Below the pieces are notes generated by a model, which made no database searches, was not told the DNA's origin, and saw nothing but the letters and a program-made list of their open reading frames with translations. Position numbers and translations under genes: made by a program. A stretch of DNA of 9,545 nucleotides, taken from assembly GCA_017461465.1 (NCBI GenBank), contig JAFTYN010000042.1, positions 1-9,545 on the forward strand. Reading direction: 5' to 3'. Positions 1 through 5,632 of this stretch are shown one piece after another (positions within the stretch are counted from its first letter, which is position 1; each line of letters opens with the position of its first letter). This DNA is from Bacilli bacterium. GTDB taxonomy: Bacteria > Bacillota_I > Bacilli_A > RF39 > UBA660.

Positions 1-472
1 TAAAAATAAAAATTTTAGTATTAATTATATTACTAAACCAAAAATAGAAAATTTTTCTAATGAAGAATTAACAAAGTTTTTGACTTTAAAGTTAGATGAA
101 GTTTTTCTTGAAGAGGTTAATGTAGGAAGTTCTCTTTATGGCCCACATCGAGATGATATTGAATTTTTACTAGATGGTAAAAATTTAAGAAAGTATGGTT
201 CACAAGGCCAGCAGAAATTATCTGTTTTAGCTTCTAAATTAGCAGAAATTAATATTTTTGAAGGGGTTAATACTAATAAACCATTATTGTTATTAGATGA
301 TGTTTTTAGTGAATTTGATGTATTTAAAAAAAATAATATATTGAAGTATATAAATGAAAGTATACAAACTATTGTAACTACAACTGAATTAACTAATATA
401 TCAAATGAAATATTAGCTAATTCTCATATATATTATGTAGAAAATGGAATAGTTGAAGAAAACAAGAGGTGA
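1..472 (+). CDS. recF: RecF, DNA replication/repair ATPase (3' part only)
   Basis: This is the C-terminal 156 codons of RecF, read from base 2; the 5' part lies before the window (the full protein is usually about 360-370 aa). RecF is an SMC-like ABC ATPase that acts with RecO and RecR to load RecA at gapped DNA in the cytoplasm. Seen in the fragment: the GPHRDD motif (residues about 47-52), the ABC signature-like SQGQQ (67-71), and Walker B LLLLDD ending at D99-D100, followed by the D-loop-like SEFD and the QTIVTTT strand. The end VENGIVEENKR followed by TGA is a normal RecF terminus. The next gene, gyrB, begins 4 nt after the stop and its ribosome binding site lies inside the recF end, so the two are probably translationally linked. 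The remB gene seen between recF and gyrB in B. subtilis is absent. Confidence 0.95.
   Translation, partial: KNKNFSINYITKPKIENFSNEELTKFLTLKLDEVFLEEVNVGSSLYGPHRDDIEFLLDGKNLRKYGSQGQQKLSVLASKLAEINIFEGVNTNKPLLLLDDVFSEFDVFKKNNILKYINESIQTIVTTTELTNISNEILANSHIYYVENGIVEENKR
464..472 (+). promoter_or_regulatory. gyrB ribosome binding site that decides the start
   Basis: AAGAGGTGA lies 4 nt before ATG 477 and overlaps the recF stop codon. It supports the ATG at 477 over the upstream in-frame TTG at 453, which would add eight residues still inside recF and has no Shine-Dalgarno. Confidence 0.8.
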
Positions 473-476
473 AAAT

Positions 477-2405
477 ATGGAAGAAGAAAACAAACATTAT
501 GATGCTTCGGATATTCAAGTTCTTGAAGGTTTAGAAGCAGTAAGAAAAAGACCTGGTATGTATATAGGTACGACAGATGTAAAAGGATTACATCATTTAG
601 TATGGGAAATAGTTGATAATGCTATAGATGAAGCCTTAGCTGGTTATTGTGACAGCATCGAAGTTATTATAAATAAAGGAAATTCTATAACAGTAAAAGA
701 TAATGGACGTGGTATACCTGTTGATATACATCCTAAAACACAAAAAAGTACTGTTGAAACTGTTTATACTGTTCTTCATGCTGGTGGTAAATTTGGCGGC
801 GGCGGATATAAAGTTTCAGGTGGTCTTCATGGTGTAGGTGCTTCGGTTGTTAACGCTTTATCAAAATGGGTTGAAGTAACTGTTTATAAAAATGGTAAAA
901 TTCATAATATTCGTTTTGAAAATGGTGGACACACTACTGAACCGTTAAAAATTATAGGAGATTGTGAAGAAAATAGAACTGGTACTACAGTAACTTTTAA
1001 ACCAGATCCAGAAATCTTTGATACTGACATTTATGACTATAATACGTTAAAAGTTAGAATAAGAGAATTAGCATTCTTAAATCATGGTTTAAAAATAACT
1101 TTAAGAGATGATAGAGATGCTGAAGACACAACTGGAGAAACTTTTGTTTATGAAGGCGGTATAAGTGAGTATGTTAAATTTATAAATCAAGAAAAAACAT
1201 CTATTCATGAAAATATTATTCATTTAACCGGAGAAGAAGATAATGTAGTGTTTGAAGTAGCTTTACAATATACTAATGGTTACAATGATAACATATATTC
1301 ATTTGTTAATAACATCAACACTCATGATGGTGGTACACATGAAGAAGGTGTTAAGAGAGCATTGACTAGAGTTATTAATAGCTATGCTAGAAAAACAAAT
1401 ATATTAAAAGAAAAAGATGAGTCTTTAACAGGTGATGATGTTAAAGAAGGATTAACAATGATAATATCTTGTAAACATCCTAATCCTCAATTTGAAGGAC
1501 AAACTAAGGGGAGATTAGGTAATAGTGAAGTAAGAAAACTTGCTGATAATGTATTTAGTGAAGGCTTCGAAAAATTCTTATTAGAAAACCCAGATGAAGC
1601 TAGAGTAATTGTTGAGAAAGCTATACTTGCTTGTAGAGCTAGAAATGCAGCAAAAAAAGCAAGAGAAATAACAAGAAAAAGCGATTTAGCAATGACTAAT
1701 TTTTTTGGAAAACTTTCTGATTGTAAGAGTAAGGATCCAAAAGTTTCTGAAATTTTTATAGTCGAAGGAGATTCAGCTGGTGGTAGTGCTAAAAAAGGTA
1801 GAGATGCTATGACTCAGGCGATATTACCATTGAGAGGAAAAATTCTTAATGTCGAAAAAGCTAGACTAGATAGAGCTTTGGGAAATGAAGAAATAAGAAC
1901 TATAATAACTGCTTTTGGTACAGGAATTGGTGAAGATTTTAATTTAGAAAAATTAAGATACGATAAAATTATAATAATGACCGATGCCGATGTAGATGGT
2001 TCACATATCAGAGTATTATTATTAACTTTATTCTATAGATTTTTTAAACCTATAGTTGAGGCTGGACATGTGTATGCAGCACAACCTCCTTTATTTAGAA
2101 TTATGCATGGTAAAACAAGAAAATATGTACTTGATGAAAAAGAAAAAGACGAATATTTGGCGTCACTACCTGATAATGTAAGAAATAGGGTAGAAATAGC
2201 TCGTATGAAAGGTCTTGGAGAAATGGATGCTTCTGAATTAAATGAAACAACTATGGATATTGAAAAAAGAACATTAAGAAAAATAACAGTAGATGATTGT
2301 GTAGCAGCAGATGCTATTTTTGAAAAATTAATGGGTGATGAAGTAGAACCAAGACGTGCATTTATTGAAGAAAATGCAAAATTTGTAGAAAATTTAGATA
2401 TTTAG
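477..2405 (+). CDS. gyrB: DNA gyrase subunit B
   Basis: The 642-residue ATPase/TOPRIM subunit of gyrase (A2B2), which uses ATP to introduce negative supercoils; the length is normal for Gram-positive GyrB. Seen in order: GHKL ATPase with EIVDNAIDE (catalytic base E44, Mg ligand N48), DNGRGIP (D75-P81) and the GGGGYKVSGGLHGVG lid (about 107-121); the transducer QTK loop (Q342-K344); TOPRIM with EGDSAGG (E430) and DADVDGSH (D503, D505, D507), the Mg-binding acidic residues; and the C-terminal PRRAFIEENA tail typical of GyrB. Residues linked to fluoroquinolone resistance in EGDSAGG and PLRGKILNVEKA look wild type. The gene lies between recF (4 nt) and gyrA (12 nt). ParE is the main alternative, but the neighbours and the gyrA C-terminus argue for gyrase. 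Confidence 0.98.
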   Translation: MEEENKHYDASDIQVLEGLEAVRKRPGMYIGTTDVKGLHHLVWEIVDNAIDEALAGYCDSIEVIINKGNSITVKDNGRGIPVDIHPKTQKSTVETVYTVLHAGGKFGGGGYKVSGGLHGVGASVVNALSKWVEVTVYKNGKIHNIRFENGGHTTEPLKIIGDCEENRTGTTVTFKPDPEIFDTDIYDYNTLKVRIRELAFLNHGLKITLRDDRDAEDTTGETFVYEGGISEYVKFINQEKTSIHENIIHLTGEEDNVVFEVALQYTNGYNDNIYSFVNNINTHDGGTHEEGVKRALTRVINSYARKTNILKEKDESLTGDDVKEGLTMIISCKHPNPQFEGQTKGRLGNSEVRKLADNVFSEGFEKFLLENPDEARVIVEKAILACRARNAAKKAREITRKSDLAMTNFFGKLSDCKSKDPKVSEIFIVEGDSAGGSAKKGRDAMTQAILPLRGKILNVEKARLDRALGNEEIRTIITAFGTGIGEDFNLEKLRYDKIIIMTDADVDGSHIRVLLLTLFYRFFKPIVEAGHVYAAQPPLFRIMHGKTRKYVLDEKEKDEYLASLPDNVRNRVEIARMKGLGEMDASELNETTMDIEKRTLRKITVDDCVAADAIFEKLMGDEVEPRRAFIEENAKFVENLDI

Positions 2406-2411
2406 GAGGTG
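2404..2411 (+). promoter_or_regulatory. gyrA ribosome binding site overlapping the gyrB stop
   Basis: AGGAGGTG is a near-perfect anti-SD match, 6 nt before ATG 2418. Its first two bases are the last two bases of the gyrB TAG stop, so ribosomes ending gyrB finish on the gyrA initiation site. This fits balanced, coupled synthesis of the two subunits. Confidence 0.85.
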
Positions 2412-2417
2412 TAATAT

Positions 2418-4922
2418 ATGGAAAATGAAGAAATAAAAGAAGAATTAGAACAAGAACAACAAGATGAATTTAGTGGTAAATTTCATGAAAGAGATAGTTT
2501 ATCAGAAAATAATATAGTAAATGAAGTTAGAACTTCTTTCTTAGATTATTCTATGAGTGTTATTACATCTCGTGCTATTCCGGATTTAAGGGATGGTTTA
2601 AAACCAGTACATAGAAGAATTTTATGGTCAATGTATGAAGAAGGAAATACTCCAGATAAACCTCACAAAAAAAGTGCTACTACAGTAGGTTACGTTATGG
2701 GACATTATCATCCACATGGAGATTCATCAATATATGATGCAATGGTACGTTTAGCTCAAGATTTTAATCAAAGATATATGCTTGTTGATGGGCATGGTAA
2801 CTTTGGTAATATTGAAGGTGATGGAGCAGCAGCTTATCGTTATACTGAAGCAAGATTAGCCAAAATATCTTTAGAATTACTTAGAGATATTAAAAAAGAA
2901 ACAGTAGATATGGATTGGAATTTTGATGTAACAAGTAAAGAGCCAAAAGTGTTACCATCTAGATTTCCAAATGTATTAGTAAATGGTTCAATGGGAATTG
3001 CCGTTGGTATGGCTACTAATATTCCACCACATAATTTAGGTGAAGTAATAGATGGATGTGTTGCGTACATAGACAATCCAGATATAGATACATTAGGATT
3101 AATGCAATATATAAAAGGTCCTGATTTCCCAACAGGTGGTATAATTTTAGGAAACTCAGGTATTAAAAAAGCTTACGAAACTGGTAGAGGATCTATAACT
3201 ATAAGAAGTAGGGCTATGATTGAAGAAGAAGGAAATCATAGTAATATAGTTATTACTGAAGTACCATATGGTGTTAATACATTGGAATTAAAGAACAAAG
3301 TCGCTGAATTAGTTCACAATAAAGTAATAGATGGTATAGCAGATTATCATACTGATTTAAAAGATGGAGTAAAAATAACTATAACTTTAAAAAGAGATGC
3401 AAATCCACAAGTTGTATTAAATAATTTGTATAAACATACTAATTTTCAAGTAAATTACGGAATCATTTTATTAGTTATTGATGATATGACGCCTAAAACT
3501 CTAGGTTTAAAAGACATAATAGCTAAATATATAGAACATCAAAAAGAAGTAATTATTAGAAGAACTAGATATGATTTAGAAAAAGCTGAAAATAGAGTTC
3601 ATATTCTTGAAGGTTTTAAAATAGCTCAAGATAATATAGATGAAGTAATAAAAATAATTAAGGCAGCTAAGACTGATTCTGAAGCAAAAGAAAAATTAAT
3701 GAGTAGATTTGCTTTGACAGAGATACAAACTGATCAAATTTTAGAATTAAAATTAAGAAGATTAACAGGATTAGAAAGAGAAAAAATAGAAGCTGAATTA
3801 GCAGAATTAATGAAATTAATTGCTGAATATAAGGAAATATTGGCTGATATGAATAAAGTACTTCAAATTATTAAAGAGGAAATGCTAGAAATTAAAGACA
3901 AATATTCTGATGAAAGAAGAACATCAATTGATATGACAGCTATAGATTACATTGATGATGAATCTCTTATACCTGTAGAGGATATTGTTGTAACACTTAC
4001 AAATAAAGGATATATCAAACGTGTAGAAACTGACACATACAAAGCTCAAAATAGAGGTGGTGTCGGAATAAAAGGAATGGCTACTAACGAGGAAGATTTT
4101 GTAGAAAACATACTTTCATTAACTACACATGATTATATTATGTTCTTTACTAATAAAGGTAAAGTTTATAGAATGAAAGGTTATGAAGTTCCTTTATATA
4201 GTAGACAATCAAAAGGATTACCTATAATTAACTTATTACCATTAGAAAAAGGCGAAAATGTAAAGGCAATGTTAAGTGTATCTCAAGAAGAAAAAGAAGG
4301 GAATATTGTATTTTGTACACAAAAAGGACTTGTTAAGCGTACTAAAATAGAAGAATTTGAAAATATAAGAAATAATGGAAAAATAGCTATAACATTAAAA
4401 GATGACGATGAATTATTATCTGTAAAGAAAACAAGTGGCAGCAATGAAATATTGATAGCTTCATCAAACGGAAGAATGATAAGATTTGATGAATCAGAAA
4501 TAAGAATAATGGGTAGAACTGCTGCTGGTGTTAGAGGTATAGATGTTGGTGATGGTCTTTGTGTAGGCTGTGAAGTTGCAAACTCAGACGAAATGGTTCT
4601 TATAGTAACAGAAAAAGGTTATGGAAAGAAAACAGATGTTAATGAATACAGAATGACTCATCGTGGCAGTAAAGGTGTTAAAGCATTAAATATTACTGAA
4701 AAGAATGGCAATATAGTATCATTTAAAATGATTAGCTCTAATGAAGATCTAATTATTGTTACTGATAGTGGAATAATGATAAGAATTTCTTCAGAACAAG
4801 TTTCATCAACTGGTCGTGTCGCACAAGGCGTAAGATTAATCAATTTAAAAGATGAACAAAAAGTAAGCACAATAGCGTTGCTTGATAAAAATGAAGAAGA
4901 AACAAAAGAAAAAGCAGAGTAA
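2418..4922 (+). CDS. gyrA: DNA gyrase subunit A
   Basis: The 834-residue breakage-reunion and DNA-wrapping subunit of gyrase. Seen: the winged-helix/tower core with SRAIPDLRDGLKPVHRR, the QRDR YHPHGDSSIYD (S103 and D107 at the resistance positions, apparently wild type), and AAAYRYTEARL carrying the catalytic tyrosine Y142, then a long helical coiled-coil region (about 365-495). The C-terminal beta-pinwheel has the GyrA box QNRGGVG starting at Q544, followed by blade motifs such as NKGYIKR, NKGKVYR, QKGLVKR, SNGRMIR, EKGYGKK and DSGIMIR. The GyrA box marks gyrase, not ParC. Y142 sits about 20 residues later than in E. coli (Y122) because of an acidic Glu/Gln-rich N-terminal extension; the strong SD fixes this start. 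The last codons form the 5' arm of the terminator. Confidence 0.98.
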   Translation: MENEEIKEELEQEQQDEFSGKFHERDSLSENNIVNEVRTSFLDYSMSVITSRAIPDLRDGLKPVHRRILWSMYEEGNTPDKPHKKSATTVGYVMGHYHPHGDSSIYDAMVRLAQDFNQRYMLVDGHGNFGNIEGDGAAAYRYTEARLAKISLELLRDIKKETVDMDWNFDVTSKEPKVLPSRFPNVLVNGSMGIAVGMATNIPPHNLGEVIDGCVAYIDNPDIDTLGLMQYIKGPDFPTGGIILGNSGIKKAYETGRGSITIRSRAMIEEEGNHSNIVITEVPYGVNTLELKNKVAELVHNKVIDGIADYHTDLKDGVKITITLKRDANPQVVLNNLYKHTNFQVNYGIILLVIDDMTPKTLGLKDIIAKYIEHQKEVIIRRTRYDLEKAENRVHILEGFKIAQDNIDEVIKIIKAAKTDSEAKEKLMSRFALTEIQTDQILELKLRRLTGLEREKIEAELAELMKLIAEYKEILADMNKVLQIIKEEMLEIKDKYSDERRTSIDMTAIDYIDDESLIPVEDIVVTLTNKGYIKRVETDTYKAQNRGGVGIKGMATNEEDFVENILSLTTHDYIMFFTNKGKVYRMKGYEVPLYSRQSKGLPIINLLPLEKGENVKAMLSVSQEEKEGNIVFCTQKGLVKRTKIEEFENIRNNGKIAITLKDDDELLSVKKTSGSNEILIASSNGRMIRFDESEIRIMGRTAAGVRGIDVGDGLCVGCEVANSDEMVLIVTEKGYGKKTDVNEYRMTHRGSKGVKALNITEKNGNIVSFKMISSNEDLIIVTDSGIMIRISSEQVSSTGRVAQGVRLINLKDEQKVSTIALLDKNEEETKEKAE

Positions 4923-4934
4923 TCTGCTTTTTTT
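4909..4934 (+). terminator. Rho-independent terminator of recF-gyrB-gyrA
   Basis: The arms AAAGCAGA (4911-4918) and TCTGCTTT (4923-4930) pair perfectly around a GTAA loop and extend by A-T pairs, running directly into a T tract that ends at 4934. The 5' arm is also the last gyrA coding sequence, and the loop holds most of the TAA stop. It ends 2 bp before the first parS site. Confidence 0.9.
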
Positions 4935-4935
4935 A

Positions 4936-4951
4936 TGTTTCACGTGAAACA
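4936..4951. promoter_or_regulatory. parS: parS site 1, ParB/Spo0J binding palindrome
   Basis: TGTTTCACGTGAAACA is identical to the canonical B. subtilis parS consensus and is a perfect 16-bp palindrome; pairing continues 2 bp each side (4934-4953). In known systems ParB (Spo0J) binds here, spreads on DNA in a CTP-dependent way and loads SMC/condensin for origin segregation. It lies just after the gyrA terminator in non-coding DNA. The Noc site of Bacillus (ATTTCCCGGGAAAT) is different and was not seen. parB itself is not in the window, so the partner protein is inferred. Confidence 0.93.
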
Positions 4952-4978
4952 TATGAAATAAAAAGAATAAAAAAACAA

Positions 4979-4994
4979 TGTTTCACGTGAAACA
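4979..4994. promoter_or_regulatory. parS: parS site 2, ParB/Spo0J binding palindrome
   Basis: A second exact copy of TGTTTCACGTGAAACA, with its centre 43 bp from that of site 1, or about four helical turns, which would put both on nearly the same DNA face. The perfect palindrome here extends to 26 bp (4974-4999), so its right end overlaps the first two bases of the proposed ffs -35 element. It is flanked by A7 (4969-4975, the last two inside the palindrome) and T7 (5003-5009), so it could also fold as a terminator-like hairpin. Confidence 0.93.
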
Positions 4995-4997
4995 TTG

Positions 4998-5026
4998 TTG
5001 CATTTTTTTGAAAAATAAGTTATATT
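4998..5026 (+). promoter_or_regulatory. Sigma-A type promoter of the SRP RNA gene
   Basis: TTGCAT (-35, 4998-5003), a 17-bp spacer and TATATT (-10, 5021-5026) place the start at about G5033, which is also the first base of the SRP RNA terminal helix. The spacing and start agree well with the RNA structure. parS site 2 lies at about -54 to -39 relative to this start. Confidence 0.7.
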
Positions 5027-5032
5027 TATATT

Positions 5033-5103
5033 GCACAACATTTATGGTTGAACCAGGTCAGAGTTGGAAGACAGCAGCCTTAAAATCCTCTGAATGTGTG
5101 TGC
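5033..5103 (+). ncRNA. ffs: Small bacterial signal recognition particle RNA (4.5S type)
   Basis: This is the RNA scaffold of the SRP, which binds Ffh and directs nascent membrane proteins to FtsY and SecYEG. The diagnostic domain IV is plain: GGTTGAACCAGGTCAG (5046-5061), the apical GGAA tetraloop (5066-5069) and AGCAGCC (5073-5079), forming the symmetric and asymmetric loops bound by the Ffh M domain. The ends pair as a helix: GCACA (5033-5037) with TGTGC (5099-5103), then ACATT (5038-5042) with AATGT (5093-5097), with G5098 bulged. At about 71 nt it is the short form, lacking the Alu domain of the long B. subtilis scRNA. It is followed at once by T6. In B. subtilis the order is tadA-scr-dnaX; here the RNA gene precedes tadA. 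Confidence 0.93.
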
Positions 5104-5109
5104 TTTTTT
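5104..5109 (+). terminator. T6 run ending the SRP RNA
   Basis: Six T residues follow directly after the closing helix of the SRP RNA, so the RNA's own long hairpin plus this tract can act as an intrinsic terminator. Termination is probably incomplete, because tadA starts 20 nt further on with no visible promoter. Confidence 0.6.
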
Positions 5110-5120
5110 GTTGTTTGTTT

Positions 5121-5126
5121 GGTGAT
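5121..5126 (+). promoter_or_regulatory. tadA ribosome binding site that decides the start
   Basis: GGTGAT matches the 3' half of the AGGAGGTGAT anti-SD complement and lies 3 nt before ATG 5130. It supports that start over an in-frame GTG-like start near 5094, which would lie inside the SRP RNA. The BofA-like gene uses the same GGTGAT-N3-ATG arrangement. Confidence 0.65.
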
Positions 5127-5129
5127 AAT

Positions 5130-5570
5130 ATGGAAGAATATATGAAATTAGCTATAAAAGAAGCAAAAAAAGCATTTAAAACAGGAGATGTACCTGTTGG
5201 AGCAATTATAGTTAAAAATAATAAAGTAATAGCAAAAGCTCATAATATGAAAGAAAAAAAGAAAAATGCTATAAAACATGCTGAAATAATTGCAATAGAA
5301 AAAGTTTGTAAAAAACTTAAAAACTGGCATTTAAATGAATGTGAATTATATGTTACTTTAGAACCATGTATGATGTGCTGTGGTGCAATAATACAATCTA
5401 GAATAAAAAAAATATATTATTCTATAGAATCAACTAAATTTGGATATATAGAAAGTTTAGATAAAATATTCGAAAAAAACAACAATCATTTTCCTGAAAT
5501 TGAAAAAGGGTTATGCGCGGAAGAAAGTAGAAAAATATTGAAAGAATTTTTCGAACTAAAAAGGGATTAA
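5130..5570 (+). CDS. tadA: tRNA-specific adenosine-34 deaminase
   Basis: A 146-residue zinc cytidine-deaminase-fold enzyme that converts the wobble adenosine A34 of tRNA-Arg(ACG) to inosine. Seen: the N-terminal helix MEEYMKLAIKEAKKA, the strand GDVPVGAIIV (19-28), N39 in the substrate-contact region, HAE (H50, the zinc ligand, and E52, the proton-shuttling glutamate) and EPCMMC (zinc ligands C80 and C83), then the C-terminal helix. The length is close to the usual 150-165 aa. The stretch between N39 and HAE is Lys-rich (MKEKKKNAIK) and lacks the common DPTAHAE sequence, a modest divergence. The gene follows ffs closely and ends in its own terminator, whose 5' arm encodes the final residues KRD. 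Other deaminases (CMP/dCMP, guanine) are less likely given this motif set and the dnaX neighbourhood. Confidence 0.92.
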   Translation: MEEYMKLAIKEAKKAFKTGDVPVGAIIVKNNKVIAKAHNMKEKKKNAIKHAEIIAIEKVCKKLKNWHLNECELYVTLEPCMMCCGAIIQSRIKKIYYSIESTKFGYIESLDKIFEKNNNHFPEIEKGLCAEESRKILKEFFELKRD

Positions 5571-5594
5571 TAAAGATTAATCTCTTTTTGTTTT
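5558..5594 (+). terminator. Rho-independent terminator after tadA
   Basis: A 13-bp stem (5558-5570 with 5577-5589, one G-U pair) closes a 6-nt loop TAAAGA and runs into T5-G-T4. The 5' arm includes the final tadA codons and its TAA stop. It separates the ffs-tadA unit from dnaX. Confidence 0.88.
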
Positions 5595-5604
5595 ATATTT
5601 ATTA

Positions 5605-5613
5605 TGTTATAAT
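5605..5613 (+). promoter_or_regulatory. Extended -10 promoter of the dnaX operon
   Basis: TGTTATAAT is a perfect TATAAT hexamer (5608-5613) preceded by TG one base upstream, the extended -10 form that can work with a poor -35. Only a weak T-rich -35 (about 5585-5590) is present, inside the tadA terminator T tract. The predicted start is near 5620, leaving a leader of about 13 nt that begins almost at the GGGAGGT ribosome binding site (5619-5625). Confidence 0.7.
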
Positions 5614-5632
5614 TTGATGGGAGGTAGTTAGT

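Noticed and set aside
470..472. UGA read as tryptophan (Mycoplasma code)
   Set aside because: RecF ends naturally at this TGA, and Trp is encoded by TGG in gyrB, gyrA and dnaX with no in-frame TGA in any gene.
453..476. TTG at 453 as gyrB start
   Set aside because: It lies inside recF without a Shine-Dalgarno; ATG 477 has AAGAGGTGA at good spacing.
2840..3076. Minus-strand open frame opposite gyrA (likewise 4658-4870, 6562-6810, 7236-7478, 7670-7921, 7989-8216, 8606-8815)
   Set aside because: All lie opposite strongly conserved + strand genes, have low-complexity or hydrophobic translations from AT-rich sequence, and resemble no family.
4923..5032. Replication origin (DnaA boxes) in the intergenic region
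   Set aside because: No TTATCCACA-type boxes were found here or elsewhere in the window; the palindromes are parS, which marks origin-proximal DNA but not oriC itself.
5094..5129. Upstream start of tadA within the SRP RNA 3' arm
   Set aside because: The added residues MCVLFCCLFGDN come from the RNA helix and T run; ATG 5130 has GGTGAT and gives a normal TadA N-terminus.
5148..5330. Minus-strand frame rich in Phe, Tyr and Cys opposite tadA
   Set aside because: It is the antisense of Lys/Glu-rich codons in tadA; no ribosome binding site or family resemblance.
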